From Acidimicrobiales bacterium (GTDB lineage: Bacteria; Actinomycetota; Acidimicrobiia; Acidimicrobiales; JANYDT01), in the NCBI GenBank assembly GCA_025358985.1, contig JANYHQ010000578.1:1-13643 (forward strand): a DNA stretch of 13,643 bases, read 5' to 3'. This document shows, piece by piece, positions 6,360-13,390 of the stretch. A program made the translations under genes and the position numbers. The notes below the pieces were generated by a model, which was not told where the DNA came from, searched no databases, and saw nothing but the letters and a program-made list of their open reading frames with translations. Positions within the stretch are counted from its first letter, which is position 1. Every line of letters starts with the position of its first letter.

Positions 6360-7531
6360 CTCTTCGGCAGGCCGAGGGTGTGTTGGGCCACGTGGTTCAG
6401 CACCATCTCGCGACTGAGCGGTGCGGTTTTGTGGACGCGGGCGATGAACCAGAGATCGGCGAGACCATATTCGAGGGCAAACCCGTTGCCTCCGTGGATC
6501 TGGATGGCCTGGTCGAGTGCGCGCAGCGAGCTGTCGGCGGCAGCGAACTTGGCCATGTTGGCGGCCTCGGCGGCATCCTCACCACGGTCAGACATCTCGG
6601 CGGCGCGCATCGCCATGAGGCGTGCCATCTGTACGTTGATCGCGGCCTCGGCAAGCGGGTGGGCAACACCTTGATGGGCGCCGATCGGCTCCTTCCAAAC
6701 TGTGCGCGTATTCGCATACTCAACGGCGCGATCGATGGCGTAACACGACACTCCGTTGTTCATCGCCGCCACCGCGATGCGTTCGGTGTTGAGGCCGACA
6801 AAGACTTGGCGCAGGCCATTCCCTTCGGTCCCGATGAGCGAATCCGGGCCCAGTTTCACCTTGTCGAAGAAGACCATGAACTGCTTGTCGGGCGATTGGA
6901 CGATGTTCTCGATCGGCTGCATCAAGATGCCCGGAGAATCCGGCGCGACGATGAACAGCGACAGCGGGTGTCGACCGTCGGATCCAGCAATGGGTCCGCG
7001 CGCCACCACGAGAATGGCGTGCGCTTCATCCACTGCTGACGTCCAGTACTTTGCCCCGTTCAGCTCCCATCCATCACCTGTCGGGGTTGCCGTGGTGGTG
7101 ATCCGGTGGGTGTTCGTACCGGCGTCGGGCTCGGTGATGGCAAACGACATCCTGACGGTGCCGTCGGCCAGACCAGGCAACCAGCGTTCCTGCAACTCGG
7201 TCGTTCCGTAAGCCTCGATGATGGGGGAGCAGATCGACTGCAGGACCATGGTGAACAGGGGGCAGCCCTGCGCCGCCGTTTCTTCAACGACGATGTAGTA
7301 GTCGGTCATGCCGCCACCTCCGCCACCCCACTTCTCGGTGATATGAGCACCGAGGAATCCCGCTTCGCCAAGGGCACTCCACAATTCGGTGGCCTTCTCG
7401 CCGCGTTTCACGATGTCTTGGTAGTACTTGCGCCCGAAGCCTCCGACCAGCTTGGCCACACTGCGACGAAGCTCGACGTGATGATCGGCCACGGGGATGA
7501 CGCTAGAAAACGAAATCGGTTGATAGGGCAT
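6353..7531 (-). CDS. Acyl-CoA dehydrogenase, FAD-dependent
   Basis: This 392-residue enzyme has the full family layout: an N-terminal helical domain, FAITEPDAGTNTHR (130-143) at the FAD/substrate loop, NGAKYWTS (158-165) in the beta domain, and QAIQIHGGNGFALEYGLADLWF (341-362) in the C-terminal domain. The segment that usually carries the catalytic glutamate (IYEGT) reads RVHKTAPLSREMV, so that glutamate is missing. E250 in VGLNTERIAVA lies where isovaleryl- and long-chain acyl-CoA dehydrogenases place their base. The enzyme would oxidise an acyl-CoA to the 2-enoyl-CoA and pass electrons to ETF. GGAGG stands 9 nt before the ATG. A run of six glycines (69-74) lies in a surface loop. The start region is divergent from the SDR gene. 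Confidence 0.92.
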   Translation of the reverse strand: MPYQPISFSSVIPVADHHVELRRSVAKLVGGFGRKYYQDIVKRGEKATELWSALGEAGFLGAHITEKWGGGGGGMTDYYIVVEETAAQGCPLFTMVLQSICSPIIEAYGTTELQERWLPGLADGTVRMSFAITEPDAGTNTHRITTTATPTGDGWELNGAKYWTSAVDEAHAILVVARGPIAGSDGRHPLSLFIVAPDSPGILMQPIENIVQSPDKQFMVFFDKVKLGPDSLIGTEGNGLRQVFVGLNTERIAVAAMNNGVSCYAIDRAVEYANTRTVWKEPIGAHQGVAHPLAEAAINVQMARLMAMRAAEMSDRGEDAAEAANMAKFAAADSSLRALDQAIQIHGGNGFALEYGLADLWFIARVHKTAPLSREMVLNHVAQHTLGLPKSY

Positions 7532-7574
7532 GGTGGTGGACCTCCGGGGAACGTGGCCTGCAGGATGCGACTCG

Positions 7575-7604
7575 ACTGTACGCTGCTCTGGCCGATATCG
7601 TCAA
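7575..7604 (-). promoter_or_regulatory. Promoter of the acyl-CoA dehydrogenase gene
   Basis: On the minus strand TTGACG (7604-7599) and TACAGT (7580-7575) are separated by 18 bp. The -35 box lies in the left half of the inverted repeat 7601-7616. Transcription would start near 7568, giving a leader of about 37 nt that holds the GGAGG site. Confidence 0.4.
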
Positions 7605-7616
7605 CGTACGCGTTGA
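7601..7616. promoter_or_regulatory. Shared inverted repeat, copy B
   Basis: TCAACGTACGCGTTGA is a perfect 6-bp-arm inverted repeat with a 4-nt centre, in the 100-bp gap between the divergent acyl-CoA dehydrogenase and SDR genes. It overlaps the -35 box of the minus-strand promoter and touches a possible plus-strand -10 box TATCGT (7596-7601). It is the closest to consensus of the five copies. Confidence 0.7.
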
Positions 7617-7631
7617 AAAATGGAGGTTGCG

Positions 7632-8420
7632 GTGGATACCAACTTGATCGGCCGAACTGTCGTCGTGACCGGAGGGTCGGGTGCGCTCGGCTCAGCGATC
7701 GCTCGGCGGTTCGCAACCGAAGGCGTGGCGGCGATCGCCATCGTCGACCATGATCACGACGCCACCCACGCGGCCGTGGGGGCGCTGCGCGATGCGACAA
7801 GCGAACGCCAACGTGGAGCAACCTCGGTCCTCGACGTTGTCCCCGTCGTCGTCGACGTCACCGACCACGACGCGGTGCAAGCGGCCTATGCCACTTTCAC
7901 TTCGCAGTTCGGCCGCATCGACATCGCCATCAACAACGCAGGCATCGTGGCGCCGAGCGCACGACTCCATCACGTAACGGTCGAAGACTTTCGCCGAGTC
8001 CTCGAGGTCAATCTCGTGGGCATCTTCAACTGCACGAAAGCGGCCATTGTGCAGATGCGCAACGACGGAAAAGGCGGCGCCATCGTGAACACGGCGAGCG
8101 TGGCTGGGTTCACCACATGGACGCATTCGAGTCCGTACGGCGCTTCGAAGGCGGCGGTGATCCAGCTGACCAAGCTCGCAGCGGCGGAATACGCAGCCGA
8201 AGGAATTCGGGTGAACTGCGTGAGCCCGGGGACGTTCGTGACCCGCTTCCACGACGACCTGCCGCCCGGCGCGCTCGACGCCATCCGTGGTCGGCACCCT
8301 CTCGGTCGGTTCGGATCCACCGACGAGATCGCCGGTGCATATGTGTACCTGTGCAGCGATGCTGCCGGCTGGGTAACCGGCACGAACCTAGTGATCGACG
8401 GTGGGATGGCAGTCGGCTAG
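7632..8420 (+). CDS. Short-chain dehydrogenase/reductase (classical SDR)
   Basis: This 262-residue classical SDR has the cofactor motif TGGSGALG (13-20), an acidic end to strand beta2 (IVDHDHD, D39) that favours NAD(H) over NADP(H), NNAG (101-104), N127, and the catalytic set S156, Y169 and K173 (SPYGASK). The C-terminal motif TGTNLVIDGG is intact. It should interconvert an alcohol and a ketone. In a beta-oxidation setting it might be a 3-hydroxyacyl-CoA dehydrogenase; next to a ketone monooxygenase it might supply the ketone. I chose the GTG at 7632 because GGAGG lies 5 nt upstream. An ATG at 7620 would add four residues but has no ribosome binding site and sits next to the operator. Confidence 0.9.
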   Translation: MDTNLIGRTVVVTGGSGALGSAIARRFATEGVAAIAIVDHDHDATHAAVGALRDATSERQRGATSVLDVVPVVVDVTDHDAVQAAYATFTSQFGRIDIAINNAGIVAPSARLHHVTVEDFRRVLEVNLVGIFNCTKAAIVQMRNDGKGGAIVNTASVAGFTTWTHSSPYGASKAAVIQLTKLAAAEYAAEGIRVNCVSPGTFVTRFHDDLPPGALDAIRGRHPLGRFGSTDEIAGAYVYLCSDAAGWVTGTNLVIDGGMAVG

Positions 8421-8452
8421 CCGAGACGGGGAAGATGGCTTCGACCTGCTTG

Positions 8453-8468
8453 TCAACGTAAACGTTAG
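8453..8468. promoter_or_regulatory. Shared inverted repeat, copy C
   Basis: TCAACGTAAACGTTAG matches the consensus in the left arm and in the core CGTT; the outer two bases of the right arm differ. It lies directly upstream of the -35 box of the ABC transporter promoter. This is the weakest of the five copies. Confidence 0.5.
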
Positions 8469-8470
8469 TG

Positions 8471-8499
8471 TCGACAAATGTCGGTTTGGTTCGTACTGT
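8471..8499 (+). promoter_or_regulatory. Promoter of the ABC transporter operon
   Basis: TCGACA (8471-8476) and TACTGT (8494-8499) are 17 bp apart, a good match to a housekeeping promoter. Transcription would begin near 8506, about 37 nt before the ATG, so the leader and the GGGGAG ribosome binding site are intact even though the gene behind them is shortened. Confidence 0.5.
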
Positions 8500-8542
8500 T
8501 CTGTGGCCGTGGTCACAAGACCGCAGACGTCAGGGGAGCAAC

Positions 8543-9508
8543 ATGCACAGCAAAACGCGCGCCGTCGCCGCCGACGTGGCGGAAACGGCGAGCGTGCTGC
8601 GCGACGGCCGCAAGGTGTTCGAGGGTCCGGTTGCGTCGCTTACCCGAGAGAGCCTGCTCGGGCATCTCTTCGGGTCGGCGATGGAGAAGGCTCGCGCCGA
8701 CGACGCCTCGACCAATGGCGAAGTGATTCTCGACGTACGCAACGTCGGGTCGGAGGCGCTCGCCGATGTGTCGTTCGTACTACGCCAAGGTGAGGTCGTC
8801 GGTGTCGCCGGCATCACCGGTTCGGGCCGCGATGCCCTGTGCGCCACCCTCTTCGGGGCGCGACCGCGTGACACGGGCGAGGTTCGCGTCGCTGGCCATA
8901 TCGTGCACCCAGGTCGGCCGTCGGCGGCGATGGAGCGGGGGGTGGCCTTTGTGCCCGCCGAGCGCAAGATCCAGGGCGCCTTCCTGGGCCTCACGGCACG
9001 AGAGAACATTGCGATTGGCGACCTTCCCCGGTTCTGGCGACTCCCGTTTCTTCGACGAAAGGCCGAGGCGGCAGCCGTGGCTGGATGGTTTGAGCGCTTC
9101 GATATTCGGCCGGTTTCTGGCGTTGACCGTCTCGTGTCCACCTTTAGCGGTGGCAACCAGCAGAAGATCGTGTTTGGTAAGTGGTTCCAGCGTGGCCCTG
9201 TGGTGTTCCTCCTCGACGAACCCACACAGGGAGTCGATGTGGGCGCAAAGGGCGAGCTTCATCGGTGCCTGGCTGACGCTGCCGCCAACGGCGCAGCGGT
9301 TCTCATGAGTTCCTCGGACACCGACGAACTCACCACCGCCTGCTCTCGGGTCATCGTCCTGCGGGGTGGGGCGGTGGTTGCCGATCTCACCGGCGACGCG
9401 ATTACGCCCCACGAAATTGCCCGGGCCGCCCTCGGCATCGGGCTTGGTATCGGGGTCGGCGATCCGGCCGAGCCCTCCACGAACGAATCGAGAGCCTTCG
9501 CCTCATGA
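8543..9508 (+). CDS. Sugar-type ABC ATPase lacking its first NBD (truncated)
   Basis: Sugar importer ATPases of the RbsA/XylG type normally have about 500 residues and two nucleotide-binding domains. This 321-residue protein begins in the last part of NBD1 (VLRDGRKVFEGPVASLT, 18-34) and continues with a complete NBD2. NBD2 has the degenerate Walker A GITGSGRD (90-97, R instead of K, normal for this half), signature FSGGNQQK (201-208), Walker B VVFLLDEP (220-227) and SSSDTDEL switch. About 220 residues with the canonical Walker A of NBD1 are absent, and the 120 bp upstream has no room for them. The start is an ATG with GGGGAG 4 nt upstream, which looks like an in-frame internal deletion. Alone it should not hydrolyse ATP normally. 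It overlaps the permease gene by 4 bp. Confidence 0.8.
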   Translation: MHSKTRAVAADVAETASVLRDGRKVFEGPVASLTRESLLGHLFGSAMEKARADDASTNGEVILDVRNVGSEALADVSFVLRQGEVVGVAGITGSGRDALCATLFGARPRDTGEVRVAGHIVHPGRPSAAMERGVAFVPAERKIQGAFLGLTARENIAIGDLPRFWRLPFLRRKAEAAAVAGWFERFDIRPVSGVDRLVSTFSGGNQQKIVFGKWFQRGPVVFLLDEPTQGVDVGAKGELHRCLADAAANGAAVLMSSSDTDELTTACSRVIVLRGGAVVADLTGDAITPHEIARAALGIGLGIGVGDPAEPSTNESRAFAS

Positions 9509-10509
9509 AGCGATTCCCCCGCAGCCTCGGCTTCGAAAAGTACAGCGGTGTGTATCTCTGGGCCGCGTTCATTGCGGTGTTCTCGGTGCTCTCGCCCCAC
9601 CTATTCGCCAGCTTGGTCACGGTACATTCCGTGGCCGCCGGCAAGGCGGTGTCAGCGATCCTTGCCCTCGCCATTGTGGTTCCGCTCGTATGTGGAATCT
9701 ATGACCTGTCGGTGGGGGCAAACATCAACTTCACCACCATCGTGGTGGTCAAAGCCGTCGCCGGTGGACTCTCTGTGCCCCTCGCCATCGTCCTTGGACT
9801 GGCGGTGGGGGCGGGCATCGGAGTGGTCAACGGCTTCATCGTGGTGAAGCTGAAAGTGAACTCGTTCATCACCACCCTCGGTACTGCGTCGATCATTGCT
9901 GCGCTCCAGGTGATCGTGACAAACAACCGTCAGCCGTTGCCCCCGAGTTTGCCGGCGTGGCGTGCGCTCACGCAGACCAAGGCCTTCGGGTTCCAGATCA
10001 TCGTCGTCTATATGTTGCTGATTGCCGTCGTTTTGTGGTGGGCGCTCACGCACACCCCGTTCGGCCGTTACCTGTACGCCATAGGTGGAAGTCCCGAAGC
10101 AGCCCGACTGTCGGGCGTCAACGTTGATATGTACACATGGCTTTCGCTCATTGTCTCAGGAGCGCTGTGCGGTCTCGCCGGAGTGTTCTACGGCTCCATA
10201 GCTGGGCCGTCGTTGAGCTTCGGTGCGTCGCTGCTTCTTCCGGCTTTTGCTGCGGTGTTTCTTGGCTCGACACAGATCACGCCGGGCCGTTTCAATGTGT
10301 GGGGGTCGGTGCTTGCCATCTATGTGCTGGCCACCGGCGTGAAGGGACTGCAGCTCATCACCGACGTGCAATGGCTCGATCCGATGTTCAGCGGCGTCGC
10401 CCTCGTCGCGGCCGTGGCCATCGCCAACGGTCGACAACGCTCGGGCGAAGAAAGCCGCCGCCGACGTCGCAGTACCGACCGAATCGAGTCCGCAAGTCCA
10501 GCCGGCTGA
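9505..10509 (+). CDS. Sugar-type ABC permease (BPD_transp_2, RbsC-like)
   Basis: This 334-residue membrane protein has about eight to ten hydrophobic segments and the RbsC/XylH family landmarks: GIYDLSVGANINF near residue 65, VNSFITTLGTASI (about 118-130) and TPFGRYLYAIGGSPEAARLSGV (about 183-205), which contacts the ATPase. The C-terminal tail is short, charged and rich in arginine. It would form the membrane channel of an importer. Its ATG overlaps the ATPase stop as ATGA. No substrate-binding protein and no intact ATPase are in the window, so the importer is incomplete as seen. The stop codon is 2 bp from that of the convergent SDR gene. Confidence 0.9.
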   Translation: MKRFPRSLGFEKYSGVYLWAAFIAVFSVLSPHLFASLVTVHSVAAGKAVSAILALAIVVPLVCGIYDLSVGANINFTTIVVVKAVAGGLSVPLAIVLGLAVGAGIGVVNGFIVVKLKVNSFITTLGTASIIAALQVIVTNNRQPLPPSLPAWRALTQTKAFGFQIIVVYMLLIAVVLWWALTHTPFGRYLYAIGGSPEAARLSGVNVDMYTWLSLIVSGALCGLAGVFYGSIAGPSLSFGASLLLPAFAAVFLGSTQITPGRFNVWGSVLAIYVLATGVKGLQLITDVQWLDPMFSGVALVAAVAIANGRQRSGEESRRRRRSTDRIESASPAG

Positions 10510-10511
10510 GT

Positions 10512-11270
10512 TCAGCCTTCGATGCGCCCGGTCAGCGTCTCCAGAATGTCGGCGGGGACGAAATTGTTCTCCGTGGTGCTCTCGGCTTCGACCAGCTCGA
10601 CAATGCGGGTAACGACCTCGGCGGGGTCGAGCTGATCGGTGGTGGCGACGCCGCGCATCATCTCGAAGAGTTCGGTGGCGCCGGCACTCACCGAGTTGGC
10701 GTTGAACCATTCCCACATCGAGTCGGCCATCCGGTCATTGAATCCGGTGTTGTACGGGCCCGGGTTCAGCAGCGTCACATCAACGCCCACACCGGCCAGT
10801 TCACCGCGCATGGCCTTGCCCATGGCCTCGAGCGCGAACTTTGTCATCGAGTACGGGCCAAATGCCGGGGCCGAGACCACGCCGCCGATCGACGACATGA
10901 TGATCACGCGTCCACTCTTGCGGGCCACCATCTGCGGCACGACTTTCTGGGTGATGGCGACGGTGCCGAACACGTTCACCTCGAAGATGCGACGCAACCG
11001 ATCCATCGGTACATCGGCCATCGGCCCTGTCTGTCCGAAGCCGGCGTTATTCACCAGGACATCGATCTCCCACTCGCTGGCCCGATCGACATCGCTGGTG
11101 GTGATGTCCAGCTTTTCCACCTGCAGCTGCGGGGCTTCAGCGGCCAAGGCGGCAGCCTGCTCGACTGTCTCGGTGGTAGCGATGACATGATGGCCGCGTG
11201 CCGCCAGCGCCAGCGCCGCCCCCTTTCCGAAGCCGGATCCTGCACCGGTGATCAACACGGACTTGCTCAT
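10512..11270 (-). CDS. Short-chain dehydrogenase/reductase (classical SDR)
   Basis: This 252-residue classical SDR has TGAGSGFG (8-15) for the cofactor, NNAG (74-77), N99 in FEVNVFG, and the catalytic S127, Y140 and K144 (PYSMTKF). The proline-glycine motif LNPGPYNTGF follows the active site. Strand beta2 ends in ATTET without the usual aspartate, so cofactor choice is unclear, unlike the SDR at 7632, which has D39. It is only distantly similar to that one, so it is not a recent duplicate. GGAGGAG stands 7 nt before the ATG. The gene is divergent from the Baeyer-Villiger monooxygenase and the gap holds two copies of the shared repeat. A role in alcohol/ketone conversion feeding the monooxygenase is plausible. 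Confidence 0.9.
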   Translation of the reverse strand: MSKSVLITGAGSGFGKGAALALAARGHHVIATTETVEQAAALAAEAPQLQVEKLDITTSDVDRASEWEIDVLVNNAGFGQTGPMADVPMDRLRRIFEVNVFGTVAITQKVVPQMVARKSGRVIIMSSIGGVVSAPAFGPYSMTKFALEAMGKAMRGELAGVGVDVTLLNPGPYNTGFNDRMADSMWEWFNANSVSAGATELFEMMRGVATTDQLDPAEVVTRIVELVEAESTTENNFVPADILETLTGRIEG

Positions 11271-11318
11271 GGGAAAACTCCTCCAGCGGTTTCGTCGAAT
11301 GACGTGGTGTCCGGTAGT

Positions 11319-11334
11319 TCAACACGTCCGTTGA
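11319..11334. promoter_or_regulatory. Shared inverted repeat, copy D
   Basis: TCAACACGTCCGTTGA lies about 50 bp upstream of the SDR start codon. Both outer half-sites TCAAC and GTTGA are intact. It is 76 bp from copy E in the same intergenic region, about seven helical turns, so two bound dimers could act together or serve one gene each. Confidence 0.6.
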
Positions 11335-11394
11335 CAGCCTGCAAACCTGTCGGCGGACCGTGTGGAACCGAAGACAACCGACTGATACATTCCA

Positions 11395-11410
11395 TCAACG
11401 CTAGTGTTGA
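11395..11410. promoter_or_regulatory. Shared inverted repeat, copy E
   Basis: TCAACGCTAGTGTTGA is extended by two more complementary pairs to CATCAACGCTAGTGTTGATG (11393-11412). It lies just downstream of a possible -10 box TACATT (11386-11391) and about 30 bp before the monooxygenase start, so it would cover the transcript start. Confidence 0.65.
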
Positions 11411-11440
11411 TGAAACCCGAGGAACATCTGAGGAGTGCTC

Positions 11441-13390
11441 GTGCCAGCAGACGTTGAATCCCCTAAGTTCGATGAGCAGCGATGGCTCGCTGCGGTAGAG
11501 GCCGCCAACGTTCCGACGCTACTGGCCGTCCTCGTCCACCTCACGGGTGACCTGCGATGGCTGGAACCTCAGTACGCTCCGAGTCGAGCCAAGGGGCTCA
11601 GTGACAACGACACCGGAGATCTGCCCGAGGGCGTCCAGGCCGAGATCCGAACGGCCGCCGCCGCAGCAATTGCCGCCTGGTCGCGGGGGCGGGCGCCGCA
11701 ACTGGACGACCGGGATCCAGCCCTGCTCGTGAGGATTCTGAGCTTCGTCCTCGGTGAACCGATCCCTGACGGATACGGCGAGATGATTGCCTTCGAACTT
11801 CGCAGCGGCGCAACATCCGAGGCGTCCCCACCTGCAGAAGTTCCGAAGCTTCCGGTGCGAGCGATCGTCATCGGCGCCGGCATGTCGGGAATGTGTGCGT
11901 CGATCGAATTGGCCAACGCCGGTATCGATCACGTGGTGCTCGAACGCCACCAAAGCGTGGGTGGCACGTGGCTGGAGAATCGCTATCCCGGGTGCGGTGT
12001 CGACGTGCCGAGCCATCTGTATTCGTACTCGTTCGCGCCGAACGACTGGTCGATGTTCTTCGCTCTTCGCGACGAGATCCACGACTATTTCGAACGTATC
12101 GCCGATGACTTCGGTGTGCGCCCCCGCATCCGCTTCGGAACCTCGGTGGAGAAGGCGGTGTGGGACGAGTCCACTAGCGAGTGGATGGTGGAAACCGTTG
12201 ACGTCGATGGTCTGATCACCACGTTGCGCGCCAACGTGGTGATCAGTGCCGTGGGTGCGTTCAACAAGCCGAGGATTCCTGCCGTGCCGGGCCTCGCCGA
12301 CTTTGTCGGCCCGTCCGTCCACACCGCGCAGTGGCCAGCCGACGGTGTCGATCTAGACGGCCGTCGAGTCGCCGTCATCGGCAACGGAGCAAGCGCCATG
12401 CAGATCGTTCCGGCCATTGCCGAACGGGTGGCCGAACTCAACGTGTTCCAGCGATCCGCGCACTGGACGGCGCCGTTTGAAAAGTTCCGTGTGGTCGTTC
12501 CCGACGATGTGCAGTTCCTCCTTCGCGAGGTGCCGCTCTATCGGCTCTGGTACCGCATCCGGTTGAGTTGGGCGTTCAACGACCGTTCCTACGACGCCTT
12601 GCAGAAGGATCCGAACTGGCCGCATCCCGAACGATCGTTGAACCCAATCAACGAGGGTCATCGACGGGCATTGACGCGCTATATCGAAGACGAGGTCGGC
12701 GACCGGACCGATCTGCTTCCCCACGTTCTGCCGGACTATCCGCCGTTCGGCAAACGCATGCTCCTCGACAACGGCTGGTACCGCACGCTACGTAGACCCA
12801 ATGTGCATCTTGTCCACGACCCGGTGGCCTCAGTGGGCCCGGACTTCGTGGTGACGACGGCCGGCGAGAAGGTGCCGGCCGATGTTCTCATCTGGGCCAC
12901 TGGGTTCGACGTGGTTCACTTTCTCGCCCCTATGGAGATCCGTGGCGTCGGTGGACGTTCGCTCCACGACGTCTGGGAGGGCGACGACGCGCGGGCCTAT
13001 CTCGGAACTGCGGTTCCGGGGTTCCCCAACTTCTTCTGCCTCTACGGTCCCAACACCCAGTTCGGCCATGGCGGTTCGTTGGTCTTCGTGGTCGAGCGCC
13101 AGATGCACTACGTGCGGTCGATTCTCGAAGCCATGGTGGGGGCAGGAGCCGCATCAGCCGAGGTACGCACCGACGTCCACGACGCCTACAACGAACGGGT
13201 CGACCGAGCCCATGAGGCAATGGTCTGGACCCACCAAGGTATGGACACGTACTACCGGAACTCGAAGGGCAGAGTGGTCGTCAACAACCCGGTCCGCATC
13301 GTCGATGTATGGCGTGACACCGAGGCGGCGAATGCCGATGACTTCGTCTTTACGTCTTGCTCCACAGCGTCGGTTGCGGAGGTCTCATGA
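11441..13390 (+). CDS. Baeyer-Villiger monooxygenase, HAPMO-like, with N-terminal extension
   Basis: This 649-residue flavoprotein should insert oxygen next to a ketone carbonyl, using NADPH and O2. It shows the FAD-binding GAGMSG (145-150), GGTWLENRYPG (174-184), the Baeyer-Villiger fingerprint FVGPSVHTAQWP (288-299), and a second Rossmann motif GNGASA (314-319) for NADPH. IWATGFDVVHF and YGPNTQFGHGG follow in the C-terminal third. An extension of about 138 residues precedes the first Rossmann motif. That and the length resemble 4-hydroxyacetophenone monooxygenase, so an aromatic or bulky ketone is possible, but the substrate is not fixed. I chose the GTG at 11441 because GAGGAG lies 5 nt upstream; a GTG at 11435 falls inside that site. 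It overlaps the hydratase gene by 4 bp. Confidence 0.9.
   Translation: MPADVESPKFDEQRWLAAVEAANVPTLLAVLVHLTGDLRWLEPQYAPSRAKGLSDNDTGDLPEGVQAEIRTAAAAAIAAWSRGRAPQLDDRDPALLVRILSFVLGEPIPDGYGEMIAFELRSGATSEASPPAEVPKLPVRAIVIGAGMSGMCASIELANAGIDHVVLERHQSVGGTWLENRYPGCGVDVPSHLYSYSFAPNDWSMFFALRDEIHDYFERIADDFGVRPRIRFGTSVEKAVWDESTSEWMVETVDVDGLITTLRANVVISAVGAFNKPRIPAVPGLADFVGPSVHTAQWPADGVDLDGRRVAVIGNGASAMQIVPAIAERVAELNVFQRSAHWTAPFEKFRVVVPDDVQFLLREVPLYRLWYRIRLSWAFNDRSYDALQKDPNWPHPERSLNPINEGHRRALTRYIEDEVGDRTDLLPHVLPDYPPFGKRMLLDNGWYRTLRRPNVHLVHDPVASVGPDFVVTTAGEKVPADVLIWATGFDVVHFLAPMEIRGVGGRSLHDVWEGDDARAYLGTAVPGFPNFFCLYGPNTQFGHGGSLVFVVERQMHYVRSILEAMVGAGAASAEVRTDVHDAYNERVDRAHEAMVWTHQGMDTYYRNSKGRVVVNNPVRIVDVWRDTEAANADDFVFTSCSTASVAEVS

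Noticed and set aside
10118..10127. TCAACGTTGA, resembling a half-site pair of the shared repeat
   Set aside because: It lies inside the permease coding sequence (codons for GVNVDM) and lacks the 4-nt centre, so the half-site spacing is wrong.
10137..11498. 453-codon plus-strand frame across the permease end, the SDR and the monooxygenase start
   Set aside because: It is antisense to a clear SDR with all catalytic residues, overlaps three real genes, and its product is rich in H, R and G as expected for a GC-rich shadow frame.
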